This document shows positions 47,661-59,348 of a DNA stretch of 64,000 nucleotides, piece after piece; the stretch's first letter is position 1; every line of letters begins with the position of its first letter. The position numbers were made by a program, and so were the translations under genes. A model generated the notes under the pieces. That model worked only from the letters and a program-made list of their open reading frames with translations. It was not told the origin of the DNA and made no database searches. Source of the DNA: Nissolia schottii (taxonomy: Eukaryota > Streptophyta > Magnoliopsida > Fabales > Fabaceae); NCBI GenBank assembly GCA_003254905.1, contig QANU01001756.1:165415-229414 (forward strand), in the 5' to 3' direction.

Positions 47661-50655
47661 ATGTCCATTTCACCTTGATACACGTGTATCTCAATACTCA
47701 AACATTTTTTTCTCGATAACTATAAGCGTTTGAAACTCTTCAACAAGAGAGGAGCAACATCGGTTACGTCAAATAAAAAAAAAAATGAAACAGATCAACA
47801 GACAAAAAATATGTAAACATGACAACAACAAAACACAACACACTCTAGCCACCTTAGGGCGGTCTTGCCAACCTCTGTGCATTCTCATCATCCTTGGGAT
47901 ATATAGTCATGTCAACCTCAAGTTTATGAGATCACACCTTATTTTAAAAATAAAAGTGTTTAAACTGTTTATTTTATGTTATTATTTATATCATGGTTCA
48001 AAAATAATGAAATGATGAAAACTAATTTGACATATTATTCATATAACTTTTTTTAACGATATGACATCACTTTTCAAAAAATATAAAAAGTTTAACAAAA
48101 GAATATACAAATTATAATATCAAAATAAGGAAAGACATAGAAAGACAAGAAGGCAATGCTGATTAGTTTAACATTACTTTTATCGCATCTCAATTACCTT
48201 TTCTCATATGCACTGTTTAAATGACACCTTTCTCCTAAATGTTGACCAACATGGACTATATGGTCAAGCAATGCACAGTGCTTTCTCGTTTTATATTATT
48301 GAATTTCGATCAATTATATTTTTTTCACTTAATAAAATATACAAAAATTAAAAGTGAACACCTTTGTCACTTACGTTTTCATTTCAATTTTATTTTCCCA
48401 TTTAAGATTTAAATATAATTTTTTTTATCAAGATATTCTAACTCAAATTTAACATAATCAAAAGTAATTTATATTAATATCAAGTGTGCTTACCATTTTA
48501 TATTGTGCATAATTTTTTTTAAAAAAAATTAACTATATTTTTTATTAATATATATATATAAAAAGTAAGAGTTTAATTTCTATTCATTGTCAATCAATAC
48601 ACAAAGTGTCAAATAGTTATGACCTAATGGATGGTTACTTCCTATTATGTGACAATATCTAGCTAGTATTTTTTATTTGATGACCATGTAAAATGGTTCC
48701 ACCATGTCTGCATAAAATTAGACTCATAAAATAAGCTGGAGTGAATATATACGCAAAAGACGTGTGAAATCATTCATACATAATTGTTACTCCTCGCTTT
48801 TTAATCCATTTTTTTAAAATTTATTTTATCTCAAAATATTTATTTATATTTGAGAATTTGAAGAGAACCTTAATTATTTAAAAAATAAAAATATGTCTCA
48901 ATATGCAATATTTATATGAAAATACTTAATAAAGATTTCTCGAAGATGAAATCAGATGCTCTAAGAATATTTTTGTAGATGAACTATTATAAATTCGAAT
49001 TACAAGGATCCATGCTAGGAATAATAAAGTCCAAGTTAGCCACGTTTTCACTACGTATGTATATCAACTATCAACTAATAAATCTTTCGATCAAAAAACT
49101 AAAAAGAGACAACACAATTGCAGCTACATAGGCATAAACTAGGAGTTCTGCACTCAAACTCCAACTGGTCATTCATTTTCTGAAGAAATAAAAAGCAAAA
49201 ACACTTTCGTCAATCATTCATTCATGCTGAAAATTTTGACTCATTTTGATCGTTGATTTCATTCAATATATGCAAATGGCAAGGCGAAGACACCGTTCTT
49301 TTCATGGTCTTTTTGGGAAAAACCTTTATGATGAAAAAAAAAAACATAAAGAACTTCCACTACTAATTTATATCATAATATAAATATTAAATCAACAAAT
49401 CATGCACACAAGTTTGTATCTTTCAAAAACAACCAAAACAAAATGCTCACTCACTTACTTTTTTATCCCACGATGTTTTGCGCTCTACATTTTGTCCAAG
49501 CGAATAAGAACATTTGTCCTTTTGGTGAATGAATCAAACAAAAAACCTCCGAGTTGTCATTTCCTTTGTAGTAAGGCTTCTTCCCTTTTTTTTTCTCACT
49601 TTGAGCATTATTTATGGTACAAACCCTTTAAAGTTTAAACACATTCACCGACACGTGTCGGTTACACTATAAATAAGTATGCAATTTAGTTATATAGGTC
49701 TAAAACATGATGTTAATTGAGTATGCATAATGTTTCATAACCCGAAGAAGTTTTCATGTATTGTGAACGAAGCTTTTTCATTGGTTAAAACTTCTGTAAC
49801 TCTTAATTTTGCACCATTAACCAACCATGATTTTTTATCATTTTTTTGCTCCTTACCATTTTACCCTTCTTTTCATTTACGGTACTCGTTTTGTTTTGTG
49901 CAATTGGCTCTCGGGCTCAATAGCACTTCTCTTTGAGTATGGATGTACCCTAATTTTAACCTAATAGTGAAGGTTAAATGTCAATTTAGTTTATACTTAT
50001 ATAACCAGAGTTTTCACTTATTTAAATTGCGATACAGAAAGATGCATTAATCAAAATCTTAAAATTGGCAGGTACAAATAACATTGGTTGCTTTTATGTA
50101 TCCATCTTTCAAGTTGCTAAAACATATCCATTTGAGCAATAAAAGAGGGTTCTATTATTGAAACCCACTCAAGTGGTCATCTTCTACAAAAAGTTCATGG
50201 TCAAAGATCATTCCAACAAAAAATTAAAATGATAGGGTCATCATTGATCGAGTCCTTACAATATCAATCATGCACCCAATCAAAAGCCTCATCTTTTGTG
50301 GTCTTTCTTTGTCTAATTTAACACGAATCATGCACCGGCCATCACATAATTTAGAGAAGAAATCTCTCTCCATAATGCTCATTTCACTTTATATATTATC
50401 AATTGAGCAATATTGAAAGCTAAACTTTCTGTTGATTGAGAAGTTGAACGTACGTGCAATATATCTCTCATGCATGTAGCCCACAATAGAAGAAGCTTGT
50501 TGACTGCAATTGAAGGTCGAATTGTGTGTGGAACAATATCAATCAGCCAATAGAGCCTCATATGATATCATATGTTAAGCAATCAAAAGGCAATAGTGTG
50601 ATTCACTCAAAATTGTTTAGAACAGACTTCGCACAAACAACAGTGTTATAGATAA

Positions 50656-50688
<33 letters not shown>
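47661..50688. other. Intergenic stretch without a recognised gene
   Basis: AT-rich throughout, with short ORFs only. It ends in a TA microsatellite (50659-50688) that runs into the assembly gap. Confidence 0.7.
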
Positions 50689-51056
50689 NNNNNNNNNNNN
50701 NNNNNNNNNNNNNNNNNNNNNNNNNNNNNNNNNNNNNNNNNNNNNNNNNNNNNNNNNNNNNNNNNNNNNNNNNNNNNNNNNNNNNNNNNNNNNNNNNNNN
50801 NNNNNNNNNNNNNNNNNNNNNNNNNNNNNNNNNNNNNNNNNNNNNNNNNNNNNNNNNNNNNNNNNNNNNNNNNNNNNNNNNNNNNNNNNNNNNNNNNNNN
50901 NNNNNNNNNNNNNNNNNNNNNNNNNNNNNNNNNNNNNNNNNNNNNNNNNNNNNNNNNNNNNNNNNNNNNNNNNNNNNNNNNNNNNNNNNNNNNNNNNNNN
51001 NNNNNNNNNNNNNNNNNNNNNNNNNNNNNNNNNNNNNNNNNNNNNNNNNNNNNNNN
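50689..51056. other. Assembly gap (368 N)
   Basis: The gap opens in a TA tract and closes in an A run, both hard to assemble. ORFs that cross it are artefacts. Confidence 0.98.
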
Positions 51057-54000
51057 AAAAAAAAAATGCACAACTCATATGTCAAGCCTTTATTCATTTC
51101 TCTAAACAAAATGAATTTGAGAAACCATCTGAAATTAATTAACTAAATGAAATATTTCAAATTGGTGACGAGAAGAATATCCCTTTCTCTTATACTTTTC
51201 AGAAAGGTTTGGTGAGTTAATTTAAGATATAGGGCTTTTCCCATTATCAAAGCCTGCTCAATAGGATTGCCTCTTCATTCATCTAGCATTCTACCTTTTT
51301 TTTTTTTCCTTTTTCCTGGAATAGTGTTGATAACTTGGAGCAAACTAGTGTTGAGACTCCATGAGAAAAATGCCTCTTTGAATATAGCCATACTTTCATT
51401 TCATATAATAATCTTCAAGTTTAAATATTTGGGGGTCATGTGTACGTACTCATACATTAGAATTCTAATTTAAAATTTATGGGTACGAATAGTAGCATTT
51501 TTTGTTGCCTATATATTGTTTAATTAATTACTAAAAATTTTAATTATTAAAAATACTTATACTTTATTTGACAATTCAAAAGTGTTAATACTGATTCTTA
51601 TATATTTTTATATTAAAAATAATTAATAAACTATTTAAATTTTCAAATGTTTGAATATGTATTATAAATCAAACACATTTTTTACTTATTTTTTAGAATC
51701 TCAAAAAATATTCCCAAGAGTTTAAAGTACTATACAAACTAGATTTTTAAAATATTCAGAAATGACACTAGATATAATATTATCAAAAGAATGTGATTTG
51801 GAAAGATGTAATTTTGAATCTTGAAACAAAATAAAAATATTTTAACTTTAATTCTTACTGTAAATATTTTAAATTTTGTTTATAGTTTAGAGTACTACTA
51901 GCAAAAAATATTGAGTAATTAAGTATTCTGCTTATAAGTTTAATTAATGGTAATGGTAAGGTGGTTAAAAACGAAATTCTAATTAGTAAAATCATTAGAG
52001 TTAGGCAAAAACATAGATTTTACACATTACTAAGAAATATTATTTTAAAAAATTTGTAATCGGTACAAACATAGTTTATATGTTGTAATATATAAATTCC
52101 TAACTAAAAATTAAAATAATAACATTCAACTCAACATTGTCATATACCTTTTTTTTTGTTTTTGATTAACATATTCATGTAACTAAATATTATAGATTCC
52201 CATAATGATGACCATAACACGTCATACTCATTATTCATTAGTAGTTACTAACTAATACTACTAACCAATATCTAAAATAGTAACAGGTTCATCTAATGAG
52301 TTTGTTAGTCATACCCTCATACTCATTATAGTACACAACAAAATAAAGACTAAAATAAAATATCTAAAAGAAATTATTTGTTATCACCGCTGCATCATCC
52401 TTAGTTTCACTACTATCATAATTTGCATTCTTATCTTGTCCTCCATTATTTTTATCATATTTTTATCATTAAGACAAAAAATATTTTTTGTTCTCCTCCT
52501 CCAATTTCATCTTCATTATAATCATTAAAATAATCATTTATATTTAAATCATCTTAAACTAGTCACTAGTGCGTAACAAATTGGTATTATTGTCCAAAGG
52601 TCCAAAAGCTAAACAGGGTCAAATATGAAGCCCAACAAAAAAATGACTAAAAAATTTACTTACACATAAAAATGTAGTTATCAACTATAAAATAATGTTT
52701 TTAACGTTTAAAAATATATGTTTTTACGTTTTTGCTCAAATTCATTTTTAAGTGTAATCCAACACGTTTTAGTGTCACGTAAGAATGTATGTCTATGTTT
52801 TAAAATGTGTCTTTGACAACCATAGTAATAACCTTTAAAATACTAGAAATTATAGAATCATAAAATATTTAGAACTATGCCTTATTTGTGAAACGGGTTA
52901 GCTTAGTCTGTTTTGACCCGTACCATTTAAACTTGACTTGTTTTCATTCATGAATTAAATGGGTTGTAAAATTTTGTAGAATATATGTCAATTCAGCTCA
53001 TTTATTGCTGGTCCACAAGCTAAACGGGCAAGCTCGTTTATTTTTATTTTTTAACTTTTAATTTTCCCCTAAAATAATTATGTAAATATTGTTTAAACTA
53101 TTTAAATAGTCTAAAATGTTCAAAAATTATTTAAATATTACCCAAAAATATTTAAATTCATCTCCTAACGTATTCCATGATTTTCAATGATTATAGGAAA
53201 GAAAAAAAAACCCAAGATATATAGCATATATAGCAAGGTCAAGCACCAACATTTAAATTTCAAGAAATTTTTTTACAAAACAATGCCTTAATAAGGAAGG
53301 AAAAAAAAAAAGCAAGAGAGTTTAACACAAACTAAAGTTCTAATTTTCAATTTAATCTAAAGTTCAAATAAAATTCGCAGTTAACAATAATTTAGGTTCT
53401 AAAGTTCAACAATTCATAACAATCATATGTTTAATCATCCTTGTTCAAAGTCCAAAAAGTTAAATTTAAACTCTAAAAGAAAATTTAGTCATATAAGTTC
53501 ATTTATTTTTGGTCTTATTAGGTTTGGGCATTTAGTCCAATTAGTTCATTTATTTCTTTCTAGAAAAGAAAAAAAAATGTACAAATGGGCCACACATTTA
53601 ATTTGTTAGGTTGACCAATTTAACTCGTGGGCTAAATGGATTGAACCAATTTTGATTCAACATTTTTTGGGTCAATTTTTTTATGACTAACCCATTGTTT
53701 TAGCATGGGATAATAAGTTAGGTCTCATGCTTATTTTGACTGTCTTAGTTAGAACACATGTCATTTCAGTATTTAGAGGAAAATACAATTACTTCCATTA
53801 AAGTATACGTAATGTGTACTTTACTTTCTAACCCTTCTAAGTTTTAAAATAAAAGTGTGAATTGATCATCTAATTAACACTTTATAATAGTACAAATCAA
53901 TCTTTAGATGATCAATCTATCTTCATCTTTGTAAAACAAAAAAGAAGAAGAATGGAGAGAGAGGGACGAGATGAGAGTTATTTGATCTTTCAGAGTAGTC

Positions 54001-55504
54001 AATTGCATTTCCCCCTAATCTTTAATTGGTTTAGAGATGCTTAAGGTTAGACATATAACATTTTAGGTTTCGCTACGTTAAAAGCGTATTTAGGCAATTA
54101 CTTTTGATGATATATACATTTCCATTCCCATTTATAAATTAAAGACAGCTTCTTCACTTTAACAGGATAAGATTATGAAAGGCATGCATATGCGCATAGA
54201 CAATAGACAATTAAGATAGGAATTATGAAAGGGACCATGATGCAACATACCAATTTTTAGCGCATGCAAAGCAATAGGGTTTGTGTAACAACAAGGTATT
54301 GCACCGCGTAGGAGAGGAATGTTTAATGCTAGGTTCAATCTCGAAATTCATGAGTACGAAGAAAGGAAAAAAAATACTCTTGAGAGGTGTATTATGAGAG
54401 ATTATATCTATCAAGTGTAAGGATACTCCTAGTTTTTTTAATCGTATTTCAAGAAATTAGTCTCTCATTTGTCGAGTTAAGAGAATACTTTAAGAAATAA
54501 TAATAAAGAAGAAGATAATAACAGCTTATACATACGTGCGTGTGTGGTTGAAGAACTAGCTTAACATGTCCGTATGTTTTATCCTAAACGGAGCCCTTTT
54601 TTCAACCTTTGAGAATGAAGGTGATTGATAGATAGATGATAGTGTTTCTTTAGAACTCAGAAGGCAACACATACACTGTATATACTAAAGTCTATATTAT
54701 AAAGAAGTGGATGAGATATGGGGAGAATTGAAGGGGCTCTTAAAATGTTGCAAGTGCATCTCTAAAGGTACTACGTGGGATGTGATAGGGAAACACACAG
54801 ATAGATCGTTTTCATGTAAAAGCACATTCATTGAATACACATACCATCAATATAAGGATTATGCATGCATGCAATATTTAAATTGAAAAAGAAAAAAACA
54901 ATGTTCATTCAATTCAGGTGCCTTATTAAGCAGTTTCGTGTTGAGAGGGGATACCCAATGGAGTCATTTGAGTTGAAAAAACAATAGTGTGTTTGTGCCT
55001 TGACATTGATAGTGTTGATGATGTAGGCATGGATGGGGGATAAGAAGGAATTTAAGCAAATATACTTAAATGAGTAAACTTGGAATGCATGCCGGGAGTG
55101 ATTCAAAGTGAGATGGAGTTTTTATGTGTGGGTGTGAGAGTGAATTTTTAGTTATTAAATTATATTTCACGAGTCTATTTTAAAAAGGAAATGTATTAGA
55201 ATAATTGGCAATTCATTAGAATTATTTAGCTTTGTTACAGAAGTATTGAAGATAATTCTGCAACTCGGACCTTGAGTGTGGCTCAAGAACTTGGAGAGAT
55301 GAACTCAACTACGATGATTGTAGGGATGGTGAAGTTAACTTGAGCGGTGGCAATGGTACCTGCAAAAGACACTCTGATGCCCAAGTAAGTATATTTCTTA
55401 GGTTTTTTTAGTATATCTTAGCTAAATTGTAAACGTACCTGAATATGAGCATTGCTCCCAAATTGTAAACGTACCTGAGTATGAGCATTGCTCCTTCTTA
55501 TATA
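51057..55504. other. Intergenic stretch without a recognised gene
   Basis: Very AT-rich. Around 52560-53060 and 53585-53705 lie scattered phrases such as GCTAAACGGGC and GGGCTAAATGG that resemble dispersed non-autonomous repeats, but no ends were found. Bases 55424-55493 hold a tandem pair of about 35 bp (TAAACGTACCTGA(A/G)TATGAGC). Confidence 0.6.
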
Positions 55505-55851
55505 GCTCCTTGAAGTTGATCAAATAGATCATCAATCCTAAGGAGATGGTGTTTGTTACGAATAGTCAACCAGTTAACACTACAACAAAAATGACTATTA
55601 CCGTCGAGACATTACCGTCAGATGTCGGAAAAAACAAAATAGCTGACGGTAACCGGTCGACCGGTGAAAAAGGCGTGTTATTATCATGGGATAGTCTTCC
55701 CGACGCAAATACCGACGGGAATTTTTTAGCGGGTTATGGCGGGAACAACATTTTCGACGGGAATAACCGATGGAAAATTACAACTAATAGCAAAAAGCCA
55801 CGTGTAATCAATAATTTATTGATTCAATCATTACCGGCGGCATGATACGAC

Positions 55852-56190
55852 GGTAAATATATCAGATCATAGCGGTGGTATTAACTGACGGTAAGTGCCT
55901 CGCTTATTCAACCGACGCCTCTTCCCAACGCTCGACCGTTCAACATTCCCATTAATCATCGCGCCGGCGCCGGTTCCGAGAACGCAACCGTCGGCTATGT
56001 CCGACAGTAAAGATATCAGAGGTTATAGCGGCGGTAATGACCGACGGTAAGTGCCTCGGCCATTCAACCGACGCCTCTTCCCAACGCTCGACCGTTTTCA
56101 ATACGTTCAACATTCTCATTAATCGTCGCACTGTTCCAAGAACAATACCGTTGGATTCGTCGCACTGTTCCAAGAACAATACCGTCGGAT
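55852..56190. repeat. Tandem duplication of about 150 bp in the CACTA subterminal region
   Basis: The segment containing GACGGTAAGTGCCTCG, CAACCGACGCCTCTTCC and CGCTCGACCGTT at about 55885-55985 recurs at about 56038-56135. A shorter unit, GTCGCACTGTTCCAAGAAC, is itself doubled at about 56125-56190. Confidence 0.8.
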
Positions 56191-56220
56191 ATATCCAACG
56201 GTAACTCGTTGGCCGAATAG

Positions 56221-56228
56221 TATAAATA
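56221..56228 (+). promoter_or_regulatory. TATA box inside the CACTA element
   Basis: TATAAATA followed by a C-rich then CT-rich leader (56229-56330). A transcript starting about 30 bases downstream would enter the two foldbacks at 56366 and 56492. Confidence 0.5.
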
Positions 56229-56365
56229 CCCCTCCCCCCATCCTTCTAAATTGCACCATATTTTCTATTCTCTTCTCTTCTCTCATCGATTCTCCCCTTT
56301 ATTATCCGTCGTGGACGTGATATTAGTTTAATTTGGTTATCAGTCTGCCGCCGTTGCGTAAACTG

Positions 56366-56473
56366 AGCCATCTAATGGATGCGAAGTCCAAGATGATGGT
56401 AATTATCAGCTGTCCCGTTGGGGGAATAGTGATGACTACCATCATCTTGGACTTTGTCATTCATTAACTGGCT
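56366..56473 (+). ncRNA. Candidate microRNA-like foldback 1
   Basis: Arms 56366-56410 and 56428-56473 pair over about 45 nt around a loop of about 17 nt. The core AAGTCCAAGATGATGGTA (56384-56401) is perfectly complementary to 56437-56454; outside it pairing continues with a few mismatches and one bulge. Arm length, few bulges and small loop are those of plant MIR precursors. It follows a TATA box at 56221. No known miRNA family was recognised, and no expression data are available. An inverted duplication without function is the alternative. Confidence 0.5.
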
Positions 56474-56491
56474 GATTATTTAATTATTATC

Positions 56492-56678
56492 TAATTTTTG
56501 CTAAGCTTATTACTGGCGCCACGTTAATTGGGAGAGTGATAAAGGCCAAGGCCAAGGTGGTTGTAATTAGGTGTTGGGGATTATCATATTATTGTTTTCC
56601 CAACTTGATTACAACCATGTTGGTCTTGGCCTTTATCAATCGCTCAATTAAAGTGTCGCCAGGGCTTAGCAAAAATTA
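56492..56678 (+). ncRNA. Candidate microRNA-like foldback 2
   Basis: Arms of about 87 nt run from TAATTTTTGCTAAG (56492) to its complement ending at 56678. Perfect inner blocks include TGATAAAGGCCAAG with CTTGGCCTTTATCA and TGGTTGTAAT with ATTACAACCA. The loop is about 14 nt around 56581-56594, and one bulge of about 5 nt interrupts the outer stem. It lies 18 bases after foldback 1, so one transcript could contain both. Family not recognised. Confidence 0.5.
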
Positions 56679-57084
56679 AGTGTGCATTACCGTCAGACTA
56701 TTCCGACGGGAAAACCCTAACCTAAATTTACCGTCAGATGGGACACACGGAAAATACTGAGGCGATACCGTCGGGAAAGAGTCCCGACGGTAATGACTTC
56801 GAAATATGCGATTGCTCGTTACCGTCGGACAGATAACCGAACCGACGGTAATTAGATAATGTGCAATGTCAATTGGCGCCAAAATTATTTGGTAACCGTC
56901 GGTAAAATGTGGCTAACCAACGGTAAATGTTTTAATTAAATGCTTCGTTTTGAATTCGATTTTTACTGGCGGTTATTTGAAGTTGCTGTCGATGATCTCC
57001 GACGGTAAAACGTCGGGCAAATACTTAACCAACTTTCCTTTCTATTATCCTCATTTCATCTTCTTTCTCTCCACCCATCCTCTC

Positions 57085-57345
57085 CTCTCCACCGCCCTCG
57101 CCAGCTCCGCGCCCTGGCCACCGCCCTCGCCACTGCCGCACCCACACCGCCCTCGCCCTCGCACTGCCGCGCCTGCACCGCCCTCACCCTTGCACTGCCG
57201 CGCTCGCACCACCCTCGCCCTCGCCCTCGCACTGCCGTGCCCCCGCCCTCGACACTGTCGTGCCCGCGCCCTCGCCACCGCCCTCGTTACTGCCGCGCCA
57301 CTGCCCTGGCCATTGGGTTCTTGCAGCGCCACCACTTCCACTCCA
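57085..57345 (+). repeat. C-rich minisatellite (CGCCCTCG/CACTGCCG motifs)
   Basis: About 260 bases of irregular CGCCCTCGC and CACTGCCGCGC units, strikingly GC-rich against AT-rich surroundings. The Pro/Ala/Arg-rich ORFs in both strands here follow from composition and are not accepted as genes. A CT-rich leader (57035-57080) precedes it and ACAG/GTAGAC near 57352 is a plausible splice donor. Confidence 0.7.
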
Positions 57346-57394
57346 CAACTACAGGTAGACCAGCTTCTCCTACACTATCTCTGCTTTCTCTGTT

Positions 57395-57645
57395 TAACGT
57401 GTGTGTGTCTCCGTGGCTGATGATATGCGCGTGTGTTGTGATTTGGGATTGTGTGTGTGTTTGTGTGCGTGGCTAGCTAGCTTGTGTGTTGTGTGGGTGT
57501 GTTTGTGTGCGCGACTGATGTGTGTTGTGTGTTTGTGTGTTTGTGTATTTGTTTGTGGTTCTGTGGGTGTGGTTCTGTGTGTTTGTGTGTTTGTGTGTGA
57601 GGTTGTGGGTTTGTGTGTTTGTGTACTTGTGTGTGATTGGAATTG
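57395..57645 (+). repeat. GT-rich tract (GTGTGTTT units)
   Basis: About 250 bases made mainly of GTGTGT and TTTGTGTG units, directly after the C-rich tract. The Cys/Val-rich plus-strand ORF and the His/Thr-rich minus-strand ORF here are low-complexity by-products. Confidence 0.85.
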
Positions 57646-57806
57646 TCTGCCACTAGTTGAGGAATTAGAATTGTTGTGAGGTTGATGATCATAGGAGATT
57701 TGAACTTAAGGTTGTATGTATATATTTGTGAGCTTAAGTGTATAACTAGTGTAGCTTGTAATTACTTTCTGATAATACATTGTGAACTTAAGTTTCGTAG
57801 CTCCAT

Positions 57807-58133
57807 ATGGTTTTGGGCGATCATCCTTCTGCTCCTATCGTCATTGAAGACGACGGACCCGTAACAACCCCACCGGAGTCCGACGAGCCTAACTATGACT
57901 CCCCTTTTTGGGATGAGCCTGACTACGACTCCCCTTTCTGGGACGGGTATGAGGACGAGGACGAGGACGTGAACGTCCACTTGGAGGTGAACGTGAATGG
58001 GAACGTGCACGTGGACGTGAACATGGGTGAGAACGTGCACGTGAACGTACATGTAGATGGGAACGTGTATGTGGACGTGGATGTGGATGATTCTGAGGAT
58101 GACGTAGAGGATGAAGGCTCTGTGGATTACTGA
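57807..58133 (+). CDS. Acidic repeat ORF of 108 aa carried by the CACTA element (unrecognised)
   Basis: From ATG 57807 to TGA 58131-58133. Residues 1-25 are mixed; residues 26-47 contain two units of (Y)DSPFWD(E/G); residues 48-95 alternate Val with Asp, Asn, His or Glu (VNVHLEVNVNGNVHVDVN); the end is Asp/Glu-rich. Strongly acidic, with no Cys or membrane segment. The nucleotide repeat is GACGTGAACGTG-like. A TTTCGTAG acceptor at 57793-57800 just before the ATG and the donor-like site near 57352 would allow a spliced transcript. It matches no transposase I know. It may be a captured host fragment, an element gene, or chance coding of a minisatellite. Confidence 0.4.
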   Translation: MVLGDHPSAPIVIEDDGPVTTPPESDEPNYDSPFWDEPDYDSPFWDGYEDEDEDVNVHLEVNVNGNVHVDVNMGENVHVNVHVDGNVYVDVDVDDSEDDVEDEGSVDY

Positions 58134-58784
58134 ATATATTGTACATTAATTTTGAATATATTATGTATATTATTTGCTTCTTTAACTATGTAATGAATCT
58201 AAACACGCAAGGATATATATATATATATATATATATGGGAAGTGCCACTTTGTGAATTTATTTGTTGTCTTTGCTAATGGATACATGCATTAATCTGTTG
58301 TAACTCTCACAATGAATGTAATCGTATATTACATATTATTTAATTATTTATTTAATTATAAAATTACCATATTATTTACATCAACATTGTTACTCAAATA
58401 AATAATTATTATTAAAAAATAAAGGTTATCAATTTTTTTTAAAAAATATTTACCAATTACCGTTGGGTATAGCCGACGGTAACATGGACAACGATTATCG
58501 ACGACAACGGTAAATACTAACCGACGAAATATTAGTGTCGATTTTCGGTGACGGTAACATTTGAAGAAAATAGTATTATTATTAGCGCTGGATTGTTCCG
58601 ACGAAAATCCGGTTCAAATTACCGTCGGCTTCCGACTCCGACGTAAAATTGGTTTCCATCGAACCCTTTATCGGCGGCCCGATGAATGACGCTAAATCCG
58701 TTAGAAACACATTTTACCGACAGTAACTGGCTCGTAACCGACGGAAAATACCGACGAAAATAGTGTAATTTCTTGTAGTGTGAG

Positions 58785-59348
58785 TTGCCGTTAATCTATA
58801 CACAAGCGCATAAATTCGTCCTTATTCTTTACAAAGAGCACCGAAGCACCCCATGATGACATGCTCGGGCGGACAAAACCCTTTTCCAACATGTCCTGCA
58901 ACTAACTCTTTAGCTCTCGCAGCTCTGTAGGAGCCATGCGATAAGGAGGGATGGACACAAGTTGGGTATCCGGAGCCAAGTCTGTGCCAAACTCGACTTC
59001 CCTCTCAAGAGGCATCCATGAAAGTTCATCAGGGAAGACATCAGGGAACTCCGCGACCACGGGGACTTGGTCAAGATTAGGGACTTTGACCTCGACATCC
59101 CTAACTACAACAAGGAAACCCTGGCTCTCCTTATCCATTAACTGCAAAGCGCTTATAGAAAAAATCAAGTCAGTAGGAGTCGGACGACTCTCACCGCCAT
59201 ATACCAACAACGACTCTCTAGGAATGTTGAACGTCACAACCTTGGCGTAGCAATCTACTGAGGGATAACATGAAGCCAACCAATCCATACCCAAGATGAC
59301 ATTAAAATCAACTATATCTAAAAGCATCAAATTAGCAAACGTGACCAT
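58785..59348 (-). pseudogene. Protease and start of reverse transcriptase of the gypsy element (fossil)
   Basis: Minus-strand reading gives the retropepsin-type ILGMDWLASCYPSVDC motif of plant gypsy elements, then FPDVFPDEL and the lead-in to the reverse transcriptase. The CACTA element interrupts the RT part. RT-like sequence resumes on the other side (about 55505-55576). Confidence 0.8.

Larger units (their letters stand above)
55577..58784. mobile_element. CACTA (En/Spm-type) DNA transposon, non-autonomous
   Basis: Termini are CACTACAACAAAA on the left and, reversed, CACTACAAGAAA on the right. The flanking 3-mers read TCA and TTA on the minus strand, i.e. a 3-bp target duplication with one change. 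Both subterminal regions are packed with CCGACGGTAA/TTACCGTCGG in both orientations, as for the transposase-binding repeats of CACTA elements. The 3.2 kb hold no transposase domain. Interior from left to right: TATA box, two foldbacks, more subterminal motifs, a C-rich tract, a GT-rich tract and a 108-aa ORF. It lies within the RT region of a gypsy fossil and is therefore younger than it. Confidence 0.88.

Noticed and set aside
50603-51146. ORFs of 140-168 aa around 50.6-51.1 kb
   Set aside because: They are created by the N gap and the adjoining TA microsatellite.
54689-54720. Second possible Helitron start (TCTATATTATAAAGAAG)
   Set aside because: The match is weaker, no downstream hairpin or terminus was found, and such AT-rich strings occur by chance here.
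55260-55400. Sequence with GGTGGCAATGGTACCTGC, suspected end of another repeat
   Set aside because: No second copy or terminus in the window, so it could not be supported.
56950-57420. 156-aa Pro/Ala/Arg-rich ORF in the CACTA element
   Set aside because: Its length follows from the GC-rich repeat, frames are open on both strands, and there is no domain or conserved start context.
57401-57692. Cys/Val-rich plus-strand and His/Thr-rich minus-strand ORFs
   Set aside because: They are translations of a GT-repeat tract.
57762-58146. Minus-strand ORFs rich in Val/His and Pro/Arg/His
   Set aside because: They are shadows of the acidic repeat ORF. The plus frame has the ATG and acceptor context, though even that one is uncertain.
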